A stretch of 64,000 nt of DNA from Mesohalobacter halotolerans (GTDB taxonomy: Bacteria > Bacteroidota > Bacteroidia > Flavobacteriales > Flavobacteriaceae), in NCBI RefSeq assembly GCF_006120725.1, contig NZ_SWMU01000004.1, forward strand, positions 124,001 through 188,000, given 5' to 3'. Positions within the stretch are counted from its first letter, which is position 1. Each line of letters begins with the position of its first letter. The notes beneath the pieces are model-generated. The model was given only the letters and a program-made list of their open reading frames with translations. It did not search any database and had not been told where the DNA came from. Shown here one piece after another: positions 8,456-17,069 of the stretch. A program made the position numbers and the translations under genes.

Positions 8456-10216
8456 ATGAAATCATTATTTTATCTCAATAAATACCTTTATAAATACCGT
8501 GGCAGATTGCTTTTAGGTGTTTTTATTACTATCGGTGCCCGAATATTTTCCTTATTTCCACCGCAATTGATTGGAGACTCTACAGCAGCAATTGAAAAAT
8601 ATCTTAATAGCGAGACCTATAGCAATGCTGAATTAAGAGAAGAATTGATGATTAACATTGGTTTGATTGTTGGTGCAGCCTTGGCTTCAGCCATTTTGAC
8701 CTTTTTGATGCGTCAGACTTTTATCGTGGCCTCAAGATACATAGAATTTGACTTAAAAAATGAAGTCTTTCAGCAATATGAAAACTTGTCCTTAAATTTT
8801 TACAAGAAAAACCGAACAGGTGATTTAATGAATAGAATCAGCGACGATGTCTCAAAATCGCGAATGTACGTCGGACCTGCTTTAATGTATAGCGTTACTA
8901 CACTCACGCTTTTTGTCGTATTGATAAGCTACATGTTTATAAAAGCACCTACACTAACGTTGTATACGCTTCTACCCTTTCCTATTTTATCATTTGCGAT
9001 TTATAAGTTGAGTGTTGCAGTCAACCAAAAAAGTAATGTCGTTCAAGAGTTTTTATCAAAACTCAATACCTTTACTCAAGAAGCTTTTAGTGGAATTAGT
9101 GTAATTAAATCCTACGGAATGATGGCCAGTGTCAATGCCAATTTTGTGGATTTATCAAATGAAAGTAAACACAAGAATATAGATTTGGTCAAAGTTCAAG
9201 CCTTGTTTTTCCCATTGATGATTTTACTCATAGGTTTAAGTAACATCATTGTAATTTATGTAGGCAGCTTACAGTATTTCAACGGTGAAATAGCAGATGT
9301 TGGCGTTATAGTAGAATTTATTATTTATGTCAACATGTTAACTTGGCCTGTGGCATCAGTTGGGTTTATTACAACTATGGTGCAACGCGCCGAAGCGTCT
9401 CAAAAACGAATAAACCACTTTTTAAAACAAAAGCCAGACATAAGTAATAGTAACAATCCTATCAAAAAAGATATTGAAGGCCATATAAAGTTTGATAATG
9501 TCAGTTTTACCTATGAAGATACCAATATTACAGCGCTTAAAAACATAAGTTTTGAAGTCAAATCAGGACATCGACTAGTTATTTTAGGCAATACCGGTTC
9601 GGGAAAATCAACCATTTTAGAACTTATAGGACGATTATATGATGTCTCGAAAGGGGAAATTACAATTGATGGTATTCCCATTGAAAACTTAGATTTAAAT
9701 AAATTAAGAAGTGCAATAGGGTACGTGCCACAAGATGCTTTTTTATTTAGCGAGTCCATCAAAGAAAATATTAAATTTGGTAAAGCTGATGCTACAGAAG
9801 AAGAAATAATAGAAGCGGCTAAAAGCGCCGAAGTACATGATAACATTATCAACTTTAGCAAAGGCTATGATACAGTACTTGGCGAACGCGGTATCACACT
9901 CTCAGGTGGACAAAAACAACGTGTATCTATCGCAAGAGCAATCATTAAATCACCGCAAATTGTCTTATTTGACGACTGCTTGTCAGCTGTGGATACCGAA
10001 ACAGAAGAAGCCATTATGCATAAATTTAATACCATTTCAAAAAATAAAACTGCTATTATAGTGAGCCATCGCGTTTCCTCAGCCAGAAATGCCGATGATA
10101 TTATCGTCCTAGAAAAAGGAAAAATTATTCAGCAAGGCAATCACCAACAGCTTGTCAATCAAGAGGGTTACTATAAATCGCTGTACGAAAAGCAACTCAA
10201 AGCAAAAGAAAACTAG
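8456..10216 (+). CDS. ABC transporter, fused permease and ATPase (MsbA/multidrug exporter type)
   Basis: A 586-residue half-transporter expected to work as a homodimer in the inner membrane. The N-terminal type I exporter domain (about 1-320) has six hydrophobic helices. The nucleotide-binding domain follows: Walker A GNTGSGKST (about 377-385), Q-loop YVPQDAF, signature LSGGQKQR (about 480), Walker B IVLFDDC and the H-loop VSHR. Walker B ends in Asp-Asp rather than the usual Asp-Glu (FDDCLSAVD), which is common in one half of heterodimeric exporters but here would affect both sites of a homodimer. The substrate (lipid, drug or peptide) cannot be read. I chose ATG 8456 over an upstream TTG that lies in the promoter. 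It is followed after 72 bp by the DUF3276 gene. Confidence 0.9.
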   Translation: MKSLFYLNKYLYKYRGRLLLGVFITIGARIFSLFPPQLIGDSTAAIEKYLNSETYSNAELREELMINIGLIVGAALASAILTFLMRQTFIVASRYIEFDLKNEVFQQYENLSLNFYKKNRTGDLMNRISDDVSKSRMYVGPALMYSVTTLTLFVVLISYMFIKAPTLTLYTLLPFPILSFAIYKLSVAVNQKSNVVQEFLSKLNTFTQEAFSGISVIKSYGMMASVNANFVDLSNESKHKNIDLVKVQALFFPLMILLIGLSNIIVIYVGSLQYFNGEIADVGVIVEFIIYVNMLTWPVASVGFITTMVQRAEASQKRINHFLKQKPDISNSNNPIKKDIEGHIKFDNVSFTYEDTNITALKNISFEVKSGHRLVILGNTGSGKSTILELIGRLYDVSKGEITIDGIPIENLDLNKLRSAIGYVPQDAFLFSESIKENIKFGKADATEEEIIEAAKSAEVHDNIINFSKGYDTVLGERGITLSGGQKQRVSIARAIIKSPQIVLFDDCLSAVDTETEEAIMHKFNTISKNKTAIIVSHRVSSARNADDIIVLEKGKIIQQGNHQQLVNQEGYYKSLYEKQLKAKEN

Positions 10217-10288
10217 GATTTGTTTGTATTGTGTTAAATTTTTTAAGATTTTTGACCTCAAAACCAATAACCAAAAATTCTAAAGATT

Positions 10289-10675
10289 ATGAGTGACAAG
10301 GGTGACAGAAAAAATGAAGACATTTTTGAACGCGTCATTAGAGCTGGAAGACGAACTTATTTTTTTGATGTAAGGGAAACCAAAGCCGGAGATTATTATT
10401 TGACCATTACAGAGAGTAAAAAATTTACAAACGATGACGGGTCTTATTTTTACAGAAAACACAAAATCTATCTCTACAAAGAAGATTTTGAAGATTTTAA
10501 AACTGCATTAGAAGAAGCTACTTCTTTTATCATTGATGAAAAAGGAGAAGAAGTGATCAGTGAAAGACACCAACCTAACTTTGACCCAAGTTCTGAAAAG
10601 TCAGAGTCTAATGGTAGTGAAGCATCAAAGCCAAAAGCTGAAAAATATACAGATGTCGATTTTGAAGATATATAA
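10289..10675 (+). CDS. DUF3276 family protein (PUR-alpha-like nucleic-acid-binding)
   Basis: A 128-residue cytosolic protein typical of Bacteroidota. The core, residues 8-85 (FERVIRAGRRTYFFDVRETKAGDYYLTITESKK and onward), is the DUF3276/PUR repeat, a small beta-sheet plus helix that binds single-stranded nucleic acid in the Borrelia relative BpuR. The tail from about residue 90 is acidic, rich in Ser, Glu and Lys, and ends DVDFEDI; it is probably disordered. One PUR repeat implies function as a dimer. It is followed by a strong intrinsic terminator. A general RNA- or DNA-binding regulatory role is inferred from the family, with no target visible. Confidence 0.88.
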   Translation: MSDKGDRKNEDIFERVIRAGRRTYFFDVRETKAGDYYLTITESKKFTNDDGSYFYRKHKIYLYKEDFEDFKTALEEATSFIIDEKGEEVISERHQPNFDPSSEKSESNGSEASKPKAEKYTDVDFEDI

Positions 10676-10702
10676 TAGAAACATCGTATTTTAGATTACC
10701 AT

Positions 10703-10733
10703 AACCCTTGCCCAATCAGCAAGGGTTTTTTAA
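10703..10733 (+). terminator. intrinsic terminator after the DUF3276 gene
   Basis: The stem AACCCTTGC (10703-10711) pairs with GCAAGGGTT (10719-10727) around a 7-base loop and runs into a T-rich tract. It separates the ABC/DUF3276 unit from marR. Confidence 0.85.
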
Positions 10734-10777
10734 TTTGATATTTTAACGTTTTCTTATCATCTAGACTGTTTAAATTC

Positions 10778-10808
10778 CAATACATTTGTATCTACAATTT
10801 TTGTATTG
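10778..10808 (+). promoter_or_regulatory. marR promoter with candidate MarR operator
   Basis: TACATTTG (10781-10788) matches the -7 consensus. It is bracketed by CAATAC (10778-10783) and its mirror GTATTG (10803-10808). A shorter palindrome ACAA-TTT-TTGT occupies 10794-10804, over the expected transcription start and just before the ATG at 10811. MarR proteins bind such palindromes and often repress themselves, so autoregulation is likely. The exact operator is inference. Confidence 0.5.
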
Positions 10809-10810
10809 AC

Positions 10811-11260
10811 ATGGATATTGAAACGCATATAAAAACAGATAACATTTCTGAGCATAAAAAAGCGCTCATCAATATTATTTATACAAGTAATTATATCAAT
10901 GAAGAAATCAATCAGGTTTTAAAACCTTTTGACATCAGTATTCAACAATTTAATGTATTGCGTATATTGAAGGGAAGAAATGACAAACCGGCAAGTTTAA
11001 CCAATATTCAAAATCGGATGGTGAGTAAAATGAGCAATACCACAAGATTGGTCGATAAACTCATCGATAAAGATTTGGTAAGTAGAACTGTTTGTGAACA
11101 CAACCGCCGCAAGGTTGAAATCGTGATTACCGCTTACGGTAAAACGTTTTTAGAACAAGTCAATACGGCAGTTGAGCAAAAAGAAAAAGAATTGACACAG
11201 CATTTGAATATTGAAGCATTAGAAAATATCAATCATTTATTAAATACTCTAAGAACTTAA
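10811..11260 (+). CDS. MarR family transcriptional regulator
   Basis: A 149-residue dimeric winged-helix regulator. Helical dimerisation segments at both ends flank the wHTH: PFDISIQQFNVLRIL (about 39-53), recognition helix SNTTRLVDKLIDKDLV (about 76-91) and the wing CEHNRRKVEIVITAYG with the conserved Arg pair. Length is normal. It lies 26 bp upstream of a YceI gene on the same strand, an arrangement seen often in Flavobacteriaceae, so it probably controls that gene and itself in response to a small molecule or oxidant. There is no single conserved Cys near the N-terminus of the OhrR type, so an organic-peroxide sensor role is not supported. Confidence 0.9.
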   Translation: MDIETHIKTDNISEHKKALINIIYTSNYINEEINQVLKPFDISIQQFNVLRILKGRNDKPASLTNIQNRMVSKMSNTTRLVDKLIDKDLVSRTVCEHNRRKVEIVITAYGKTFLEQVNTAVEQKEKELTQHLNIEALENINHLLNTLRT

Positions 11261-11286
11261 CTATAACCCTTAAATTAAATTAAACT

Positions 11287-11868
11287 ATGAAAACGAAAAC
11301 AAATTTTACAAAAGGAATTTTAGCAGGCATTATCGCCTTGACCTTGGTTGCTTTTTCAACTAGTTTTGAAAAGAAAAAAGTAGATGTCCAAAACTCCAAA
11401 ATTACTTGGACTGGTGAAAAACTGACCGGTTCACATGAAGGCACAATCAATCTAAATGAAGGCTATTTTGAAATGAAAGACGGTAAATTGGTTGGTGGTG
11501 AATTTACTGCTGATATGACTTCAATTACTGTTACAGATCTTGAAGGTGATTCTAAGAAAAAATTAGAAGGCCACCTTAATTCAGATGATTTTTTTGGAGT
11601 TAAAAAATATCCAACAGCTAAGTTTACCATCAAAACAGCCGCTGAAAAGTCTAATGGAGTTTACGGTGTATCAGGTGATTTAACGATCAAGGGAAAAACC
11701 AATCCTATCGCATTTGATTTGAAAATGTCTAAAAATACGGCTAAAACAACATTGGTCATTGACAGAACCAAATACGATATCCGATACGGTTCCGGTTCAT
11801 TTTTTGACGACCTAGGCGACAAGACCATTTATGATGAATTTACTTTAGATATTATGTTGAAATTCTAA
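11287..11868 (+). CDS. YceI family periplasmic protein
   Basis: A 193-residue exported protein. A signal peptide (about 1-27, GILAGIIALTLVAFSTS) is followed by the YceI lipocalin-like barrel: SKITWTGEKLTGSHEGTINL (about 37-56), SDDFFGVKKYPTAKFTI (about 99-115), YGVSGDLTIKGKTNPIAFDL (about 126-145), and the end GDKTIYDEFTLDI. YceI barrels bind long polyisoprenoid or amphiphilic lipids in the periplasm. It is cotranscribed with the MarR gene. A perfect palindromic terminator follows. Confidence 0.92.
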   Translation: MKTKTNFTKGILAGIIALTLVAFSTSFEKKKVDVQNSKITWTGEKLTGSHEGTINLNEGYFEMKDGKLVGGEFTADMTSITVTDLEGDSKKKLEGHLNSDDFFGVKKYPTAKFTIKTAAEKSNGVYGVSGDLTIKGKTNPIAFDLKMSKNTAKTTLVIDRTKYDIRYGSGSFFDDLGDKTIYDEFTLDIMLKF

Positions 11869-11893
11869 GGCTTACAATACATAACTGAATTCT

Positions 11894-11920
11894 AAAACAC
11901 CTCAATTGAGGTGTTTTTTT
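11894..11920 (+). terminator. intrinsic terminator after yceI
   Basis: A perfect palindrome from 11894 to 11917 (AACACCTCAA/TTGAGGTGTT core) merges into a run of seven T (11914-11920). It ends the marR-yceI unit. Confidence 0.88.
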
Positions 11921-12008
11921 ATATCATAAAATCAAAATAGCAAAGTGCTTTCCAATATTATTCCCTTTAAAATTCAATAAATATTGTTAAAAAAAAGACA
12001 AGCAAACT

Positions 12009-12052
12009 TACATAACAACATTATGTATATATTTGCCTAACAATATTAGGTA
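12009..12052. promoter_or_regulatory. tandem palindromes flanking the efflux-operon promoter (candidate PadR operators)
   Basis: Two related imperfect palindromes lie head to tail. The first is ACATAA-CAACA-TTATGT (12010-12026). The second is CCTAA-CAATA-TTAGG (12036-12050). Both have a 5-base CAAYA spacer and both are followed by TATAT or TAT. Their centres (12018 and 12043) are 25 bases apart, and the -7 box lies exactly between them. A PadR repressor gene is third in the operon downstream, so these are strong candidate operators for it. The pairing is inference; the symmetry is direct. Confidence 0.6.
12028..12035 (+). promoter_or_regulatory. putative -7 promoter element of the PadR-controlled operon
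   Basis: TATATTTG matches TAnnTTTG and sits between the two palindromes. The predicted transcription start (about 12041) would fall inside the second palindrome, which suits repression by a bound dimer. An in-frame TTG at 12033 is part of this box and is not a credible start. Confidence 0.55.
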
Positions 12053-12053
12053 T

Positions 12054-13295
12054 ATGGATCAAGTGGTCAAACCCAAAAATAACTGGAAAAAACGAATCAG
12101 TATTGCAGCTACCATTGTATTATTATCCGGACTCGGCTGGTTGGTTTATGCGGCTGCGGGTTCACAATCTATATCCATAAATGCAAAACAAGTTGATATA
12201 GCTACGGTAACTAAAACCACCTTTGAGGAAGGCATTAGCATCACTGGGAGCATCATTCCCAATCGGCAAACCTATTTAGATGCCAGTGAATCCGGTAGTG
12301 TCGAGCAAATCTTTGCCAAATCCGGCGATGAATTACAACAAGGCGATACCATTGTTCAATTGTCCAACTCCAACTTAAGACTTGAAGTATTACAGCGTGA
12401 GTCTCAACTTTTAGAACAACTCAATACCCAAAGGCAAACCAAAATTCTTCTCAACCAAAACGATTTGAGCCAAAAACAACAAATCGAGGAAGTCAATTAC
12501 CAATTGGACATTCAGAAACGACGTTACGAACGCAACAAACAGCTTTTTAAAAAAGGTGTTATTGCCGCTCAGGATTATGAGGAAATCAGCAAGCGTTACA
12601 CCTATCTCAAAAAACGGAAAGACATCTTGATAAAAGTTTACAAAACCGATTCTCTGGCAAGGGAAACCCAAATCAACCAAATCGACGCCTCAGAAAACCG
12701 GCTGACCCAAAACCTTATCGCCGTTCAAAACATTCTCGATAAACTATGCATTACTGCGCCTGTTGACGGTAAGCTGAGCGATTTTAGCCTTTCCAATGGC
12801 GAACGCGTTGATGAAGGTCAACGCATCGGCATTGTTTACAACATCAATCCGCCTAAAATAGAAGCCGAAATCGATGAACTCTACATCAATAATATACAAA
12901 CCGGATTGTCTGGAAACGTCCAAAATTCCGGAAAAAACCTAAAGGTGAAATTGATTAAAAAATTCCCGGGTGTAGAAGAAGGAAATTTTAGGGTTCAGTT
13001 TGCATTTGAAGATCTTAAAGATGCTGATTTCTATAACGGACAAACCCTCAGAATACAACTCAACCTATCCGAGCCCAAACAAGCCCTGGTCATCCCCAAA
13101 GGGAGATTTTACAGCAATACCGGCGGTCAATGGATTTTTGTTGTCGATGGCAAAACTGCTGAAAAACAATCAATAGAAATCGGACAACAAAACAATGCCT
13201 ATTACGAAATCAAAAGCGGATTAACTGCAGGTGAACAAGTCATCATTTCAAACTATGACAATTTTAAAGATTACGATCAATTAAAACTCAAATAA
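12054..13295 (+). CDS. HlyD/MacA-like periplasmic adaptor of an ABC efflux system
   Basis: A 413-residue membrane-fusion protein. One transmembrane helix near residues 17-35 (AATIVLLSGLGWLVYAA) anchors it. A lipoyl half-motif (YLDASESGSVEQIFAKSGDELQQGD, about 68-92) follows. Then come a coiled coil rich in Gln, Asn, Glu and Lys (about 105-225), the second lipoyl half (ITAPVDGKLSDFSLSNGERV, about 234-253) and beta-barrel/membrane-proximal domains to the end. In tripartite pumps such proteins bridge the inner-membrane ABC pair to an outer-membrane channel; no TolC-type gene is present here. I start at ATG 12054, 3 bases after the second palindrome. The ATPase gene begins 2 bp after its stop. 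Confidence 0.88.
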   Translation: MDQVVKPKNNWKKRISIAATIVLLSGLGWLVYAAAGSQSISINAKQVDIATVTKTTFEEGISITGSIIPNRQTYLDASESGSVEQIFAKSGDELQQGDTIVQLSNSNLRLEVLQRESQLLEQLNTQRQTKILLNQNDLSQKQQIEEVNYQLDIQKRRYERNKQLFKKGVIAAQDYEEISKRYTYLKKRKDILIKVYKTDSLARETQINQIDASENRLTQNLIAVQNILDKLCITAPVDGKLSDFSLSNGERVDEGQRIGIVYNINPPKIEAEIDELYINNIQTGLSGNVQNSGKNLKVKLIKKFPGVEEGNFRVQFAFEDLKDADFYNGQTLRIQLNLSEPKQALVIPKGRFYSNTGGQWIFVVDGKTAEKQSIEIGQQNNAYYEIKSGLTAGEQVIISNYDNFKDYDQLKLK

Positions 13296-13297
13296 AC

Positions 13298-13996
13298 ATG
13301 GATAAAAACCTCATTGCATTAAAGCAAGTTTACAAATACCACTACACCGACCGTCTTGAAACGGCGGCCATCAACAATTTGTCTTTAACTATTGAAAAAG
13401 GCGAATTTGTGGCTGTCATGGGACCTTCCGGAAGTGGAAAATCGACCTTGCTCAATATTTTGGGCATGATAGACGTCTGCTCCAAAGGAGAATATTATTT
13501 TGACGGCCAAGCGATTCACAAACTCAACGAAGCCCAACGCACCAAACTTAGGAAAGGCAATGTGAGCTTTATCTTTCAATCCTTTAATTTGATCGATGAA
13601 CTCACTGCTTATGAAAATATCGAATTGCCCTTGCTCTATCTTGGCGTGAGTCAAAAATCGAGAAAAACGCGTGTAGAAGCTGTGCTCAAAGATTTGGAAA
13701 TGATGCACAGACGCGATCATTTTCCGCAGCAACTCTCCGGAGGACAGCAACAACGTATCGCCATTGCCCGTGCCGTAGTAACTCAACCCAAATTGATCCT
13801 TGCCGATGAACCTACCGGAAACCTGGACTCTAAAAACAGCGAAGCGGTTATGGCTATCTTGCAAAAGCTCCATCAATCCGGAACAACCCTGGTGATGGTC
13901 ACACACTCGGCACACGATGCCGATTATGCCGAACGCCTCATCGAATTATTTGACGGCCAAACGCTTGAACACGAAAACGAACTCATAAAATCTTAA
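13298..13996 (+). CDS. MacB/LolD-type ABC transporter ATPase
   Basis: A 232-residue stand-alone ATPase that powers the FtsX-family permease encoded two genes downstream. Walker A GPSGSGKST (about 42-50), Q-loop FIFQSFN, signature LSGGQQQR (about 147), Walker B LILADEPTGNLDS with the family-typical GNLDS, and the H-loop VTHS are all intact. The length and the DEPTGNLDS string place it in the LolD/MacB/FtsE group, which drives mechanotransmission rather than classic substrate import. It lies between the adaptor (2 bp) and padR (4 bp) with no room for separate promoters. Confidence 0.95.
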   Translation: MDKNLIALKQVYKYHYTDRLETAAINNLSLTIEKGEFVAVMGPSGSGKSTLLNILGMIDVCSKGEYYFDGQAIHKLNEAQRTKLRKGNVSFIFQSFNLIDELTAYENIELPLLYLGVSQKSRKTRVEAVLKDLEMMHRRDHFPQQLSGGQQQRIAIARAVVTQPKLILADEPTGNLDSKNSEAVMAILQKLHQSGTTLVMVTHSAHDADYAERLIELFDGQTLEHENELIKS

Positions 13997-14000
13997 CATC

Positions 14001-14363
14001 ATGATTACTAAACAACTCGTCGCTGCCTCTACCAAACCCTTGTTATTATCCATTTTATCCTATGGAGAAAATTACGGCTACCAGATCATCAAAGAAGTAG
14101 AACGCTTGTCCGACGGTGAAATACAATGGACAGACGCCATGCTGTATCCGGTTTTACACCGTATGGAAAAAGATGATCTTATCTGTTCCAAATGGGTGAA
14201 ACGCGAGAATGGCAGAAAACGTAAATATTATCAAATTACAGAAGAAGGATTGGCTTCCCTAAAAAAAGAACAAAAACAATGGAAAAATGTCGATCAGGTG
14301 ATGCGCATTTTATGGAACAACAATGAGGATGATCTGGCGACGCTTACATTAAAGACCAAATGA
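14001..14363 (+). CDS. PadR family transcriptional regulator
   Basis: A 120-residue winged-helix protein with the PadR pattern: LLLSILSYGENYGYQIIKEVERLS (about 14-37), LYPVLHRMEKDDLI (about 48-61) and the wing KRENGRKRKYYQITEEG (about 67-83). It is of the short PadR-s2 type, which relies on the winged helix plus a short dimerisation helix. It is embedded in the efflux operon and its stop overlaps the permease start by 4 bp. The operon promoter carries twin palindromes, so negative autoregulation relieved by the pump substrate is the simplest model. The HAAS-like domain at the start of the next protein may be a direct partner. Confidence 0.93.
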   Translation: MITKQLVAASTKPLLLSILSYGENYGYQIIKEVERLSDGEIQWTDAMLYPVLHRMEKDDLICSKWVKRENGRKRKYYQITEEGLASLKKEQKQWKNVDQVMRILWNNNEDDLATLTLKTK

Positions 14364-17059
14364 ATATGAGTTTTAATATTGATAATGCAGTGGAAGAATG
14401 GCGGAAAGAACTCCTGGCGCAAGAGGTGATGGAACCGGGCTATGCCGATGAGATCATAGCTTCGCTTTACGACCGTTATGATGATTACTTATTACAAGGT
14501 CTGGATCAAAAAGCGGCTTTTGAAAAAGCCAAAAAGGCCGTTTCGCCATGTTTAAAAAGCACTTGTCAGGAATACCAAAAGGTGACTTCCCAAAAAACCA
14601 TTATACCGTCTCAAAAATCAAAACTTTTCATTTTGTTACCTAATTACCTAAAAACAAGTTTACGTCATTTGAGCCGTAAAAAGTTTTATAATGCTATCAA
14701 TTACCTCAGCTTGGTGATAGGCTTATTGTTTACGCTTTTAGCTATACTTTATATCGATTATGAAACCAGCTTTGATGCCTTTCATCAAGATAACGACCAG
14801 AAATACCGATTAGGTCGAGAATTCAGGTCACAAAAATACAGTGTTTACAGTTTTGATGGATACTACAGTGCGCCACGAGAAACGCAACTCAAACAGATCA
14901 ATGGCTTGCAAAATATTCAGGGAGTAGAGTTGGCTTGTCATTTTTACACCTTTGGTTTACCGGAATTGGTCACCGCGAATGCCAAAGAATTAGCAGTAGA
15001 AAATCTATTGGAAACCAATACTCCAACTCGCTTTTTTGAGTTTTTCAACTGGAAATTTATTCAGGGTAATGCCAATGAATTTAGCCGGCAATTAAATACG
15101 GTAGTGTTAACGGAAAGCGAAGCCAAACGGTTTTTTGGGGATAATTGGGCTCAAGACGATATTATTGGGGAAACTCTCCGGTATAATGACAATGATTTTG
15201 TGATTACAGGTGTAATTGAAAACATTCCCGGCACATCGCATTATGATTTTAATATGGCGATGAACGTTAAAAAAATCAATTATTGGGGTAGCCGGAGCTA
15301 TATTAAAATTGCTGAAAATGAAAACCCACAGGATATCGCCCAACAAATTGATGACAATATGGATAAAATCAACACCCCATTGTCTCAAAGTGAATTGTTT
15401 AAAGGGAGTATCATTCAAAACATCAGAGATATTCACCTCAATTCCAATATGTTATATGAGTTGAAACCGCCAGGTGATAAGACCTATCTCTACATTTTTG
15501 GGGTCATTTCCGGTATTATTCTGTTGCTGACCATATCCAATTATACCAACCTTTCCATAGCGATGAATGCCTCGCGAACGCGTGAAATCGGCATGCGAAA
15601 ACTCTTTGGTGCCAAAAAACCGCAAATCGTCAAGCAATTTCTGGCAGAATCGCTCTTACTGAGTTTGCTGAGTATTCCGCTAGTATATTTGGGTTTAAGA
15701 TTGCTCATCCCGGAGTTTAATACTTTTATGAATGTCGATCTACAGACATCCGATGGAAAAATCTGGTTGTATATGTTTGGGATAGCGTTGATTATCGGAT
15801 TACTTTCCGGACTTTATCCGGCCTTATATTTGGGAAAGAAAAAAATCATCCGATTGTTTCAAGGCAATCTCGTCAAAAGTGGCGGAAGTGGTGTCACGAC
15901 CCGAAAAGCCATCATTACTTTTCAATTTGCCTTACTAATTGGTTTGTGTAGTTTAACGCTATACGTCAACCAACAATTGGACTATATTCAAACCGCCGAC
16001 ATTGGGTTTGACCGGGATGCTTTGGTTTATGTTAACCTTGGTGAAGATGCTGATGTCTATAATACCTTTAAAAATGAAGTGCTTAAAATTCCTGGTGTCA
16101 CCGGCGTGGGCACCGGTAGTCCACTAGGGCGAAGTCCGTTTAACCAAACCACATATAAGCTCGGCCAAACCGATGAGGTTTTTGATGACGCCTACGATGT
16201 TTACCTGACTTATGAATCTGTAAAAATGCTGGGGATTGAAACCAGTATCCCGGACATCATTGAAAATCCGGATAACGCGCCAAAGTCAATCGTAATCATC
16301 AACGAGACCTTAAAACAGAAATTAATGAAGCAATTTAATCTAACGGCTAATGAACTTTTAGGACGACGAATCATAGAAGAACCCGAATATACCGATGAAG
16401 AAACCGGCGAAGTAGGATTTCCCTTTGAAATTGGCGGTTTTTTTAGGGATATCAATATGTTTTCTTTACGAGAACGCATCACGCCGATGTTCATCACCGC
16501 TTACAAAGAACCCGAAAATGTACGCTGGGCTGCAATTGGATTCGATACCGACAACACAGAACAACTAATGACGCAGATCAAAGCGGCTTATAAAAAGTTG
16601 AATTTAGACAAAGCTTTTTACACCAGTTATTTGTCTCAAAATATCGAAGAATTATATAAAAAAGAACGCCGATTAGGCAGTATTTGCATTTTATTTAGCG
16701 TGGTGGCATTTTTCGTAGCGGTGATCGGATTAATTGCGTTAACAACGTATTTGACAACACTAAAACAAAAGGAAATCGGTATAAGAAAAATTCTTGGAGC
16801 CAATTATTTACAATTGATCAAACGTTTTAATAAAGAATATGTATGGTTATTGATCATTGCCATTATCATTGCTGCGCCACTCACTTATTATGGCGTTTCG
16901 CAGTGGCTGAATAGCTTTGCCTACAGAATAGATTTAAACCTGTTAATCTTCCTTTGGGCGGCACTGATTACCATTTTTATTTCAGCCACGGCAGTAAGTT
17001 TGATTACTCTAAAAGTCGTTCGGGCGGTGCCTGTAAAAACCCTTCAGGAACAACAATAA
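14360..17059 (+). CDS. FtsX-family ABC permease with N-terminal HAAS-like prefix domain
   Basis: An 899-residue inner-membrane permease. Residues about 8-65 (DNAVEEWRKELLAQEVM, YADEIIASLYDRYDDYLLQGLDQKAAFEKAKKAV) form an alpha-helical prefix like the HAAS or permease-prefix domains found next to PadR regulators. Then come TM1 (about 115-132), a large periplasmic MacB-like domain, an FtsX core with about three helices (SRTREIGMRKLFGAKKPQIVKQFLAESLLL, about 394-423), TM about 460-485, a second half beginning about 510, another periplasmic region, and the terminal FtsX core (KQKEIGIRKILGANYLQL, about 805-822). The internal duplication gives eight helices, the Bacteroidota MacB-like layout. It overlaps padR by 4 bp, so translation is coupled. 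Confidence 0.9.
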   Translation: MNMSFNIDNAVEEWRKELLAQEVMEPGYADEIIASLYDRYDDYLLQGLDQKAAFEKAKKAVSPCLKSTCQEYQKVTSQKTIIPSQKSKLFILLPNYLKTSLRHLSRKKFYNAINYLSLVIGLLFTLLAILYIDYETSFDAFHQDNDQKYRLGREFRSQKYSVYSFDGYYSAPRETQLKQINGLQNIQGVELACHFYTFGLPELVTANAKELAVENLLETNTPTRFFEFFNWKFIQGNANEFSRQLNTVVLTESEAKRFFGDNWAQDDIIGETLRYNDNDFVITGVIENIPGTSHYDFNMAMNVKKINYWGSRSYIKIAENENPQDIAQQIDDNMDKINTPLSQSELFKGSIIQNIRDIHLNSNMLYELKPPGDKTYLYIFGVISGIILLLTISNYTNLSIAMNASRTREIGMRKLFGAKKPQIVKQFLAESLLLSLLSIPLVYLGLRLLIPEFNTFMNVDLQTSDGKIWLYMFGIALIIGLLSGLYPALYLGKKKIIRLFQGNLVKSGGSGVTTRKAIITFQFALLIGLCSLTLYVNQQLDYIQTADIGFDRDALVYVNLGEDADVYNTFKNEVLKIPGVTGVGTGSPLGRSPFNQTTYKLGQTDEVFDDAYDVYLTYESVKMLGIETSIPDIIENPDNAPKSIVIINETLKQKLMKQFNLTANELLGRRIIEEPEYTDEETGEVGFPFEIGGFFRDINMFSLRERITPMFITAYKEPENVRWAAIGFDTDNTEQLMTQIKAAYKKLNLDKAFYTSYLSQNIEELYKKERRLGSICILFSVVAFFVAVIGLIALTTYLTTLKQKEIGIRKILGANYLQLIKRFNKEYVWLLIIAIIIAAPLTYYGVSQWLNSFAYRIDLNLLIFLWAALITIFISATAVSLITLKVVRAVPVKTLQEQQ

Positions 17060-17069
17060 TATTTAAATT

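Noticed and set aside
10811-11260. OhrR-type peroxide sensor assignment for the MarR protein
   Set aside because: No conserved N-terminal Cys is present in the expected position.
12033-12053. Upstream TTG start for the adaptor gene
   Set aside because: It overlaps the -7 box and would place the second palindrome inside the coding region; ATG 12054 is the better start.
13385-13915. Long open frame on the minus strand inside the ATPase gene (176 codons)
   Set aside because: It is the antisense shadow of a clear ABC ATPase and has no recognisable domain.
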